Assembly (NCBI GenBank): GCA_037178855.1
Contig: JASJZC010000006.1
Coordinates: 2,418,001-2,482,000 of the forward strand
DNA length: 64,000 nucleotides
Direction: 5' to 3'
Source of the DNA: Oscheius sp. JU75
Taxonomy: Eukaryota > Nematoda > Chromadorea > Rhabditida > Rhabditidae
Shown here: piece by piece, positions 22,478-32,349 of the stretch
How positions within the stretch are numbered: position 1 is the stretch's first letter
How the letters are laid out: the number at the start of each line of letters is the position of its first letter
Made by a program: the position numbers and the translations under genes
The notes under the pieces: model-generated
Databases searched by the model: none
Told to the model about the DNA's origin: nothing
The model's input: only the letters and a program-made list of their open reading frames with translations

Positions 22478-23064
22478 TGTGGGAAGTACAACTATGAAGA
22501 TAGGAAAAATGCAGGGGTAAGTTTGTTTGCGTGTCGGTCCGATAGGATCGATTTCTTTTCTGATCGGAAGAAGTTGCGGTGGCAGTAATCAGCAGCTGTA
22601 AAAGAACACTGGTGATAGCGTTTATAAACAGTCTTTATCAGTAAAGGAGAAATGAATTTCTTCGCTCGAAGAACTTGATGTCTTGGGAGCCAAGAATATT
22701 ACAAATTACTAGTAAATGCTTGTAACATTCTTTCTATCACCCTGTGTTATCACAAAATGATACACAAATCCTTTTAAAAGGACATTCAAAGTTAGTTATT
22801 CGAGTTTAGTATGGCATCATGACTATTTCAAGACAGGTAACGAAAAAAGTCATATTACCTCCGGCCTGGATAGGCCAAAATCACAGAGCTTTATAGTCAT
22901 ATAGCCTTGGCTCAGCAGTACACTGAAAAGTTTAATGTCTCGGTGAACAATTCCTGAACCTCGTGGCAGTAAGACAACGCCCTAGCTATTTGAAGAGGCC
23001 ATTTCTCGTTGTCTACCTCTCAAAAGAGCATCACTTAATTCTCTATCCTCTCTAGAAGACGAGG
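22478..23064. other. Upstream region of the kinase gene
   Basis: Between the kinase start and the repeat at 23064 the only recognisable sequence is the kinase pseudogene fragment at 22855-23005. The first 370 bases show no ORF or repeat I can support and may carry the kinase promoter. Confidence 0.4.
22855..23005 (-). pseudogene. Kinase catalytic-loop fragment, frameshifted
   Basis: The minus strand reads LQIARALSYCHE in one frame, then after a one-base loss GIVHRDIKLFSVLLSQGYMTIKLCDFGLSRPE, ending at a GTAATA donor. This is the region from helix E to the DFG motif, paralogous to the same region of the adjacent kinase (ARALHYCHD...HRDVKPEN...LKLCDFG). The Asn of HRDxKPEN is absent, and the segment is alone, so it is a remnant of a local duplicate. 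Confidence 0.75.
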
Positions 23065-23285
23065 TTGGGTGGTTTTTAGAAACAAAACCAGCCGTCTACG
23101 ACGGCTTCGCCGCCCCTTAGTATTGACTTAGCATTTACAACAGGCGACTTCGCCGCTTCTCCAAGTTCCCAAGTTTCCCCCCAAAGCTGAGTTGTCAACT
23201 TAGTTCTTGACATGCCATGACTTGCCAGCTTTTTTCTCGTGGTGACGCACGGACGGACGGATACCATTGCATTTTAGTAGTAGAG
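23064..23285. repeat. Dispersed repeat with gacggacggacacc motif
   Basis: GC-rich segment with ggcttcgccgccc and gcgacttcgccgctt words, ending in gacgcacggacggacggataccattgcattttagtag. Related ends occur at about 25590-25640 and, in inverse orientation, at about 27395-27445. All share a (g)gacagac(g)gacaccattg(c/t)(g/t)ctttagta core. It is probably an unclassified interspersed repeat. Confidence 0.5.
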
Positions 23286-23714
23286 AGATACTTTTTCAGA
23301 GCACAGATCCTAAACAATGCTTGGCAATATCATACCCAATAGTTGCAGTGCAGGCAGTATATATAGTGGCTTGAGCTCCTTCATCCACTTTCTCTCTCTT
23401 CACAGTATCGTTAATGTGAATTGTCGCAGAACGAGGGGAATAACCCACCACGTCCATCGAACCATCTATGTTTAGAGCTTAACGGACTTGCTTTAACGAG
23501 TAACTCATCTTTGTTTATTCTTGGGTTTATCATAAGTATTGACAAAATCAGTAAAAAGCGTATCGAGTAGGGCGACAAATCAGGTCGGGCGATAAAAGAG
23601 CATGATAAGGCTCACGGTTCTCTACTCACGGGGAAACGAAGTACTTTTTCCAAATAGTTTATTTCAATTGTATCCTCATTAGATATGTGAGAGTTACCCG
23701 TGGACCTTGTTTTT

Positions 23715-24005
23715 TCAAAAGTCAACTTTGCTTTGAATGCGATCATTGACTCCCTGAAGTAGCTTAAAAAGAAAAACTACCGCGGCTATTTTGCAGATGT
23801 CAATGGCATCGTTTGTTCCGACCGCTGTGCCCACCTTCGGCAAAGTAGCCTTACTGTGAGAGATGGTACAGAAGCTCACGAAGAGAACGGCAAAGAGAGC
23901 TAAAATGATACATCGTAGGAAAATTCTGAAGAGCCATGCCTTGAAGAACTGGAGTCGTCGGTGACTTTCCCAAACTTCACAAGCCCTTTTTGAATAACAC
24001 GACAA
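23715..24005 (-). CDS. Possible small membrane protein ORF, 96 codons
   Basis: Single-exon minus-strand ORF with a hydrophobic segment (WLFRIFLRCIILALFAVLFVSF) and a second weaker one near the C terminus. No known motif, no partner exon and no paralogue in the window. It may be the remnant of a larger gene or chance. The rest of 23286-24750 shows no supported gene. Confidence 0.25.
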   Translation of the reverse strand: MSCYSKRACEVWESHRRLQFFKAWLFRIFLRCIILALFAVLFVSFCTISHSKATLPKVGTAVGTNDAIDICKIAAVVFLFKLLQGVNDRIQSKVDF

Positions 24006-24547
24006 TTATTCTACTTCAAAATAAAACACATCCTTTAAGCAGATATTATTGACTAAAATAAATAAATACAACATTGTCATCAATGCTTCGTCATCCTTCC
24101 TAGAAGTGTTTTTGCTCTTTTCTCTTCAAATAGTTGACTGATTAACTTCACAGCTGCTATTAACTTGAAGTATGTGTAGTATTTAGATGAATACTTGCGT
24201 ACATTTCAATGAAATGAGCAACTGTGTAGGTGCAAAATAAAAAGAACCAGCGGTGTACAGAGCAAGTCTTCAGCGACTCACTCTACTGATGCAGTTCTTA
24301 GGTACTATCTTCAGTCTAACTGTGTCTTCTTTAAAGAGACAGTCCGGTTGCGGGTAAACGGCGCGCCTTTGTAGCAGTCGTGTCCCGCCACGAGCTTCCT
24401 GGGAATCAATGTTTTGCATTTATCTCCACTATACACTCATTTTCTCGCGTTTTAAGTGTGTTTAATCGATCCAGGGCCAAATTCTGCTCTAGAATTGACA
24501 GACAAATCACCGAGAGTAATGGAGAAAATGGACGAAACGTTGATTTT

Positions 24548-24582
24548 ATTGGGTTGGCATATAGTCTTTGTCGCTTTTTGGA
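24548..24582. mobile_element. mariner terminal-repeat scrap
   Basis: Sequence ttgggttggcatatagtctttgtcgctttttgg is nearly the same as the mariner terminal repeat at 60864 (TTGGGTTGGCATATAAGTC). No transposase or opposite end is found within a few kilobases, so only this end survives. Confidence 0.6.
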
Positions 24583-24753
24583 AACACTATGGCCTTCGTG
24601 AAACACTGTATCTAAAGTTTGGAAAAAATTCAATGTTTTCGCTTTCTGCGCCACCTGTAACTGAAAGAATCTTCCAGGAACCGAACAAAAAGAGTTTGGA
24701 ACTCTTCATTAGCTCTCTCAGTCTAACATGAGATTCGATTCTTCTTTCCCTAT

Positions 24754-27126
24754 CTAGTTCTCCATGACCGTCTTCTCCGTCCTGCTGACCTGTGTCCCGT
24801 CGAGATCCTGACTGAACACCGAGAAGTCGCTGACCGAGCTGCGACTTCGGGCCGTCTGACCCGAATTCGTTCTGTTAAGAGCCGTCTGTATCGGTTCCTC
24901 GGCCGGACTCCTCATCGGGGGCTCCTCCTCCCTCAGTACCTGGAAGACGACGTTGTCTATGTGGTCACGTCGCCAATCGAAGTCGTCGTAGATCATCGAG
25001 ATGGTCCAGAGCGAGTGGCAGCAGATGGCTATGGCCAAGAGTGTGAAGAAGGTCACGAGGACGACCATCAAACCAAGACGGACCATCTGCTCGTAGGACT
25101 GCTTGTCAAAGGCGTCGGGAGCCGTCACGTCGCCAGTACGGATTGGGGATTTTTTCATACCGGTCAGGATCATCGCGAAGGAGTCTGAAAGTTGTTTGTT
25201 TCAAAAGTAAGGTAAGAATCTCGGTGTTTTACAGTATGCTTATTGCTTTGATGCGATTCTTTTTAACCATTTTTGAACGAAAATTCATTAGGGATTCTTG
25301 CCAAGAAAAATTCAAATAACAGCCATTTTCAAAACAATTTCCGCTAGAAATTTTTATGTTTCAAGTGTTGTAGTACTTCTCACTTAGCTTTGGCAATAAT
25401 TCAAAACATGATCGTATCAAAAACAATATTGTTTCAAGGCTGCCATTAGTTTTCCAATCGTTCCAGTTTTTTTAATTGCAAAATGATAAAGTCGCTCAAA
25501 AAGTTCAGTAACACAGATCGAAAGTCGACGAGGAGCAGCTCTTGCTCAAACCTCTTGATAGAATTTTTAGGTAAGTGTAAATAGGCAATTGTGCGGACAC
25601 CATGACAGACATACGGACAGACGGACACCATTTTGCTTTAGTAAAGAAAGATGATTAGCTGTACAACTGGTATCTGCGGCTTGTTGAAAGTGCTTTGTTT
25701 TGTTTCAAGACTACTAGGAGATCCTCTATAGTTTCACTTTTGTATTCATATGCTGTTATTCTAGGTGTCAACAAGCTAGATTTTCATCGAAAAGTTCAGT
25801 AACACAATATTTTTCTTCTCAGCTGGAGCTCAAGAAAGTTAGTTTTTGGTATCGCTCTCCATAATTTCGAATATTCAGTCATAAAAAAAGAAGCAGAATT
25901 GACTCTTTGTCTATTTCATTTAGAACCTAATGTGAAGCCGAAAAAATCTCTGAAACTGAAACTAACCAGAATCGTCGTCACAACTTGTAGTCAGTAACAT
26001 CGGAGAACGGTAAACAATTCTCAAGATCTTCTATACTGCCACGATGAAACAAAAAAATAACAGAATATTCAAGAAATGAGTTCAGTCAAGATACGAGGTA
26101 CCACGATGGGAAGTCAAGATTGATAAGGTTTGTGCCCATTCCTTTTTTACCCGAGTTGGAACCAAAAGAATCCTTTCTTTATCTACTAAAAACAGGACAC
26201 AGCTCAAAATAGTAAGAGGTATTAACTGTCACTTAAGCCCCCTTAGGGCGATAGCATTACTTGTCAATCTAACACATTTTTGAGCTGCTGAGAAAACTTA
26301 TATTGAAAACGCTTATCTATTCCAATATTACAGTTTCGCTGAAACCAAAAACTTTGCATGCTTCAATAGCAAAATTGTTTTATTGTTTGAGTAATAGATT
26401 TTTTTTTGTCATTTTTAAGTCCCACTCATTTCTCGTACTCGTACAATCGAAAATCGATTGAAAACCATTCTGCAGTACCCTCTTCTATCCACTTTGAAAC
26501 AAAAAGTTTTTGCATCCTCATAGTGGGACCAACTAGCAACTCTGTCAAAATTTCAATTTACTTTTGGCATTGCCAAATTTTTCAGATTTCCCGTGCAGGT
26601 CTTGTCCCTTCACTTCCCTATTGTTCCCTCTCTAAAGCTAAAAAAAATTACACCGACCTTTGTACCCGAGTTTGTAGGTGCTGACGAGACGGAAATCCTT
26701 GCCCAGCTGCTCCATTTTCCAGGAGACATCGTCGCAGATGCTCGGCTGACATGGCTGCAGCAGGGTGTACCCGTACTGTGTCGTCGACGTCGTCCAATTC
26801 GTCTTGTTCCGCTGCCCAAAATTGGCCATAAAGGCAGCCTTCTTGGTGAAGTTGTGCATGACGATTTCGACATGATCGACCCCGAGCTGCGAATAGTCGT
26901 CCTTGTCGTCCAGAATCCTCAGAAGTCCTCTCTGCGGCAGCCAGCACCTCGCGTAGCGGAAGAAGGCTCGGGTGAGGACGGAATCCAGGTCGACCACGAA
27001 AATGTCGGCCAGGGGACGGATGGCAGGACGACCGTATTCGGCGCAGGGACCGACGGCTGACCGAGTCGAATAGACTACCGCCGCTAGAAGGACGACGAGT
27101 AGCAGCAGCCGGCTAGAGTGAGACAT
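24754..27126 (-). CDS. Orphan type I membrane glycoprotein, 2 exons, 299 aa
   Basis: Exon 1 is 26658-27126 and exon 2 is 24754-25184 (900 bases in frame, intron 1.47 kb with GTCGGT donor and tttcag acceptor). It begins with a clear signal peptide (SSRLLLLVVLLAAVVYS). The ectodomain of about 145 residues has several Cys (GPCAEYG, ARCWLP, QPCQPSIC) and N-glycosylation sequons (HNFT, RNKT, NWT). One transmembrane helix (LGLMVVLVTFFTLLAIAICC) and a charged, Ser-rich tail of about 90 residues follow. I do not recognise the family. It looks like a cell-surface receptor or adhesion-type protein, by topology only. The strong open frame and exact phase match support it as real. Confidence 0.85.
25185..26657. 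other. Intron of the orphan membrane protein gene, with dispersed repeats
   Basis: Holds a repeat end at about 25590-25640 (gcggacaccatgacagacatacggacagacggacacc), also found inverted at 27395-27445. At 26236-26262 is cccttagggcgatagcattacttgtc, shared with 48477-48501. No ORF in it is supported. Confidence 0.5.
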
Positions 27127-27565
27127 CGAGTGCGTTTCAGAGTGGCACTATTCGAGTTTTGGAAAGTTTGGAATTTTTGTATTTTGGAAACTAACAATTC
27201 TAGAGTCTTTAACTTTGTAACTTTTGTTAACAGAAACAACTACTTTCTGGCAATAAAGGTTGATAGGAGACCTTTTCGATTGGACCGTTGCGATTGGGAA
27301 AAGAGACAGAGGGCCGGGTTCTAATCAGGACCAGCCGGCTCCGGCGTCTGTCGGCGGCGCTACCGGTAATCTTTCTCTCTGTCTCCATCTTTCTTTACTA
27401 AAGCGCAATGGTGTTTGTCTGTCTGTCATGGTGTCCGCACAATTGCATATCAACATTAATACCCAAAAACTCTGACAAGTCATTTCATGTCACGAAACAA
27501 GGGGATAAGCCAGCTGTGAAGGAAACTGCTAAGCGGCGCCGCCGCCTGTGATCAATTCTAAGCAA
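27127..27565. other. Upstream region of the orphan membrane gene and border of BEL element 1
   Basis: No gene supported. About 27395-27445 is the inverted gacagacagacaaacaccattgcg repeat. From 27566 the sequence becomes that of the BEL 3' region. The border lies in aacatgaccgag; left of it this copy differs completely from the copy at 58368. Confidence 0.45.
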
Positions 27566-28080
27566 CATGACCGAGTGCCCGCACAGCTGATCCCCGGTAT
27601 GGTTTTTTGGATCCACTGTGCGCCTCCGCCACCAAGTCCGCGCGCTAGATAGCGCTGGTCACACTTAAACGTGAGTCCAGAGTCTCACGCCAGAGGTGGG
27701 CCCAGGCTTCTACGACCACTCAGGGCGCGCCCGTCCAGTTTCTATGAAACTTGGTGTATTTCGTTCTTGATTCAAAGTGGTTTGAGGTTGATTGGTTTGT
27801 AATTTTGTCTGGTTTGTAGTCGTGCCCGGTTATTGGTTACAATGTTCAGAACGATAAGGTGCTAACAAAGGGATAAGGTCTAAATAAAAATAGTAGTTCA
27901 ACGAAGGGTCTTCTTCCTTGATTGTGGTGATATTCTAAAAAGTGATTAGAAGTCAATTTTTTGTGGTATCGGTTACAAAAGAAAAGACAATATTGATGAG
28001 GCTATCGTCTGTAGCCGGGTCACAAGAGGGTGAAGGGTCTCGAAAAATATAAAGGCTAGGTCTTTAGGTTAGAGTTTAGG
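27566..28080 (-). other. BEL element 1: noncoding 3' region
   Basis: About 515 bases between the 3' ORF and the lost 3' LTR, nearly identical to 58368-58877 of element 2. It shows no ORF. Features include a GC-rich part (about 27566-27740) and an A+T-rich part adjoining the ORF. In element 2 the same segment runs up to 20 bases from the LTR start. Confidence 0.75.
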
Positions 28081-28626
28081 CTAGAGACCGTGGAGGCTGC
28101 TGTGGTGTGGGCCCCTACATCGCTTGCAGACAACTTTACTATAGTACTGATCAGTTGAGTGACTACTAGCGGTACATATGGTACAAAGGTTCTTGTCTGC
28201 AAGCAAGTAAAATCTGGTTCTGGGTGAGCTAATTACGGTGCAGTCCTGGCCGCGATGTGGTCTGGTACAATATACACATGGTTTAGGAGTGAGAGGTTTC
28301 TTGTACTGGTTGGGACGAAATGTGGGGCTTGCTCGACCCACGTTCCTTCCCATTATGGTCTTCAACCAGCTCTCGAACTGGTTAATGGTTGGTTCTGGTG
28401 GTGGATTTGTTGCAGCTGGTACTTGCTGCTGTACAGGTCGCTCTGGTGGCGACGGATCTCGATAGATCTCATTCTGCGGTTTCAGGTTCACTGTCTCCAA
28501 TAGTTTGTCCAGTTTTACGTGAAGCAGCTCAACTGATTCCAATAGTCGAACAATCTCGATTTCTTCGACGTCTATTTCCGCCATTTGAGCATCCAATTTG
28601 CTCTGGTCTAGTGCTTCACTTGACAT
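28081..28626 (-). CDS. BEL element 3'-terminal ORF: Gag-like triple zinc-knuckle protein, 181 aa
   Basis: Start ATG at 28626, stop at 28081. Residues about 15-55 form a Leu/Glu-rich helix, probably coiled coil (EIVRLLESVELLHVKLDKLL). A Pro-rich linker follows. Then come three knuckles in the spacing seen at the end of BEL Gag proteins: CVYCTRPHRGQDC, CTICTASSHSTDQYY (last Cys replaced by Tyr in this copy) and CKRCRGPHHSSLH. This suggests nucleic-acid binding. It is unusual because the element's own Gag already carries knuckles. The element 2 copy (58878-59423) lies after the envelope gene and has Cys at the altered position but a premature TGA. Confidence 0.8.
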   Translation of the reverse strand: MSSEALDQSKLDAQMAEIDVEEIEIVRLLESVELLHVKLDKLLETVNLKPQNEIYRDPSPPERPVQQQVPAATNPPPEPTINQFESWLKTIMGRNVGRASPTFRPNQYKKPLTPKPCVYCTRPHRGQDCTVISSPRTRFYLLADKNLCTICTASSHSTDQYYSKVVCKRCRGPHHSSLHGL

Positions 28627-28649
28627 GGTTTTTCCTGGACGGTGCGGTA

Positions 28650-31600
28650 TTTGTCGATCTCCTTGACGATAGCTTTCCACTCGGCTGCCTTCATGTCGTT
28701 CAACTGAGAATCCCAGTCCTGTTTGTCGATCCACAGTTGTTGGAGAAAGATTTTCATCTTGACTAGTAGAGGGGCAGCAAATCCCAAAGGGTCAAACGTT
28801 TTGTGCACGGTGTGCATCACCGTACGCTTGGTTATCTTCCCTTCGATTTCAAGGTTAATCTTGATTTTCAAAGTGTCTTTTTCCGGGTCCCAAGGAACGC
28901 CTAGTATCTTTTGTTCTTTATCGGTAGACATGTCATCAGGGTCAATGATTCTGTTACAAGCTTTGCTGTTGGTCATGTACTTTCGGAATCGTAGCCCGAA
29001 TTGAAGAAAGGTGGTTTTGCTTTTTTGGTACATCTGTTGTAGTTCTTTTTCCGATCTGACACTGACTGCCAGATCGTCTACATACAGGTTCCTAACAATT
29101 TTAGTTCCAATAGGATCTCCTGTCTGTTCCATAAAGTATCGGACAGAGTATGACAATAGAAAGCTACTTGAGGAAACTCCGAACGGTATTCTGGTGAATC
29201 TCAATATCTTCAAGTTCCCATTCTCATCTGGTGGTAGATTAGGGTTTTTTAGCCATAAAAAACGGACAGTGTCACGACTGTCTTTTCCTAATCCTATGCA
29301 ATGGTATGCTGTGGCCACGTCGGAAAGCAATATGTATCTGTCTGTTCTTGCTCTCAGTAGGACACCCAGTAAATGAGGTAATAATAATGGTCCCTGGTAA
29401 ACAGCTTGGTTCAAGGAAATTTCTCCTTTCATATGAGAGGAAGCATCATACACTATTCTAACTTTGGTAGTGCTTGAGCTTTCTTTAAATACTGGTTGGT
29501 GTGGAATATAGTAGACTGGTTTGTTTTCTGGTACTGGAGTGCTAGTAACATCTTCCACAACTCCGTTTGCCAATTGGGTTTCAATCAGATCACAATAGGT
29601 GCTCCATAGCTTTTGGTCTTTGGATTTGCTATGAAAGAGCGATTTTAGTCTACACATGGCTAGGGGGTAGTTGTCACCGAGTTTAGATATGTTTTCTTTG
29701 AAAGGAAATTCAACAATTACCTTCCCGTCGATAATTTTGACGGTCTTTTTGAAATAGTCCATTACTTTCTCATCTTCTTCTTTTTGGGTCACAGGGTCTT
29801 TTATTCCTATTGCCTCAAGTTCCCAGGTCTGGTTAAGGTCTTGAAATTCTACTTTGGCTGTCAAGGTGCGAACAGCTGTATTGAATACTCGAGTGTCTCT
29901 AGCTGTATCGGTTGCCGAGCCGGACAGAGTATAACCAAAAAGCGATGGTTTGGCAAATGTGCCGTTATTGAGACGGAAAGATGGTTGGTTTACCGTCGTT
30001 ATCTCATCGTAGTAGTTTAGTCCTATGAGAATGTCTGGTTCAATTGTGTTTCCGGTTACTTGTTCAATGGAACTGGTGTCAACTCCATTTTTTAAAAGGT
30101 ACGCAAGATCTTCGTGACTCACTGGTTCTGTCTCAATCGGAGTGGTAATCGAGTCAATGGTTAATAGCTCCATTCTATAAGCTTCGTCTTTTACAGTCTG
30201 AAATACTGCTTTGACTAGTTTTGACGGTCTGGTTTCTTTGTGTCCACCGAAAGAGATAATGGTCATGTTTTTGTCAATCTTTTCCATTGGTAGCCGTAAT
30301 CTCTCAGCTGTCTCCTTCTTTATAAAACTAGCTTGACTACAGCCGTCCAAAAGACCATACAATATCTCATTTGGTCTAGACAACAATCTCAATGGTATTA
30401 GTTTCATTCTGGCCTGGTTTTCGGTGTTGGCAAATAGTTGATTAACTGTGGTTCCCGACTCTACAGATGGTGTTGGGTTATTTCTAGCCTCTATTGTAGT
30501 GAGATTGACTCGTCTACCTGATCCATTTGACCCACGTGAGCTTGATCGATACGGTTGCCGAGAGTCCCTCCTCGGCTGTCGACTCGCAGATCTTCTCCGC
30601 TGGTAACTTCGTCCACGTTGTTGCGAACTGTGTCTGGAGTCTCTACTATAGCTCCTATCCCTCTTCTTCTCGTAAGATCTGCGGTGAGCTGACCCTGAAC
30701 GAGATTTAGACCGTCCCTGGTAATGGTCACGGTTTCTGGAATAGCTCCGTCGTCTTTCCCGGTCTGAACCTCTCGATCCGTCACGACTATAGATTCTGTC
30801 CCGACTAAGGCCTCTGTGTCTGCTAGCGGATCGGTCCATCCTTTTGTCGTAATGGGTGGTACAAATGAGACTGTTATGCGGCTGTTGACAGTAGTCACAA
30901 TTTTTTGCTTTACATCTGTTAGCCGTGTGGTTTGGGCTAAAACACTTGAAACATAACATAAGGTATTGGATACGGTCTCTCTTGTCTCTAACATCCTTGT
31001 ATTGGAAGCATTTATCAATGGTATGGTTGTCTTTCTTGCAAGCGGGGCAAAAGTCTCTTGTTTCCTTGTTGTATGTCTTGCTGTGTAAAACTGTTTGTTC
31101 CACACTGGGTTCTATGGTCGTGTCTCCGTCTATTTCGAGCAAAATCTCATCTTCAAGAGATTTCAAATATTGTTCAATGGTATATTTGTTTCCGTTCTGG
31201 TCAATGGTTTCTCCGCTAATTTTTAGGCGCTGTAATAGAGCCTCCACCTGGTTCATGGTTGATCGGAGCGATTTCACGTTCATAGTAGCTTTCGGGATGC
31301 TGTCTAGAGACTGGTTCAACAATGTGGTTTGGGTTCTCTGGTCTCCGTAGAGTTTTCCAAGTCTGGCTAGAGCTAATTGATAGTTTTCTGCTCTGAGTGG
31401 GTAAACAGCGATAGCCTGGTAGGCTTCGCCTTTTGTCGCGCTCAGTAAATATGATAATTTCTCAATAGTGGAGAGATTAGGGTTTCTGTCGACTATTTCG
31501 GTAAAAACTTCCGCGAAGGTCTGGTAATCGCCAATGTTCCCATAAAAGGTGGGTACTTTTATTTCTTTATAGGATTGTGGTGCCACTGGTGTTGTAATTG

Positions 31601-32298
31601 GGTTACTGTAAGTGTTGTTGGTTCTTATCGGCTGCCCTAAACCATTATAAGCAATTTGGGGTTGGGCTTGGGGAGTCGCGTAACTAGTAAAAGGACTGCC
31701 AAAGATATTGGCAGCTGGTGTGATTGGTTGGACAGGTGCAGGGTTTGAAGCCGAAACTTGTGGTTGAGTTTTGATACTACTATGACTTGGTTGTTCAGTT
31801 TTTGGTTCGAACTGACGTGTGGACGACCTGTCGTCATCGGTCTCTCTTCTCTGAAAGTGTATGGCATCCATAACTACTTCCTTTTGACCGATCAATTCGA
31901 TAAGTCTTTGTTCGAGAGCTTTAATGGCTTCGTCGGCTTGTTCTAAGTAAAGCTCGATTTCATGCTCAGCTGTGTGCGCTTCTATTTTGGTCTATGGTGA
32001 AGGTTGATTTTTCTACGTTCTCTCCGCTCTCAAAGGAAAAGGCTAGGACAGTACCCTTTTCTTGGACCTCGGTCATTTTCTGTTTAGAGGTCTCCAGTTG
32101 TTCAATAACTTTTTCAACTTTCTTAGTATTGCTGGTAATGTAAGCGTGTTGCTCTTCTAGGTTCTCGGGATAGTCCCATGGTGTTCGAAATTGGTCAGCC
32201 AATAGGATCTGGCTCTTCAAGCTTTTGACTAGTTTGGTTAAAGAGGTCTTTATGCCAGCCAAACTCCGGGTCTCAGCCGGACTGAGAGGGCTTGCCAT
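28650..32298 (-). pseudogene. BEL Gag-protease-reverse transcriptase polyprotein (one frameshift, truncated after RT)
   Basis: The ATG at 32298 opens a coiled-coil Gag N terminus. A one-base shift near 31985 moves the frame, which then stays open for about 1095 codons. Order: Gag core (KVPTFYGNIGDYQTFAEVF), knuckles CPACKKDNHTIDKC, CFKCFSPNHTANRC and CDYCQQPHNSLIC, an Arg/Ser-dipeptide-rich region of about 110 residues, an aspartic protease with active site LLDGCSQASFI, then reverse transcriptase (VRIVYDASS, LSDVATAYHCIGL, FTRIPFGVSSS, and NLYVDDLAVSV holding the catalytic YVDD). The ORF ends right after RT, where RNase H should start. Apart from the frameshift and truncation it is well preserved. 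Confidence 0.88.
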
Positions 32299-32305
32299 TG
32301 GCTAG

Positions 32306-32319
32306 CCCTTTCGAAAGGG
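32306..32319 (-). promoter_or_regulatory. Perfect palindrome just upstream of BEL Gag start
   Basis: CCCTTTCGAAAGGG is a 14-base perfect palindrome centred 15 bases before the Gag ATG at 32298. In RNA it could dimerise or form a short hairpin in the leader. Its function is unknown; the placement resembles packaging or dimerisation signals of other retroelements. Confidence 0.35.
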
Positions 32320-32349
32320 AAGGATAAAAGATATAAGCGTCTATGCCAA

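Noticed and set aside
26593-27060. 155-codon plus-strand ORF
   Set aside because: Antisense to exon 1 of the orphan membrane gene, which has a signal peptide and an in-phase second exon.
28081-28734. 3' ORF starting at 28734
   Set aside because: The first ATG shared by both copies is at 28626 and the homology between copies starts at 28649; upstream codons belong to reverse transcriptase in another frame.
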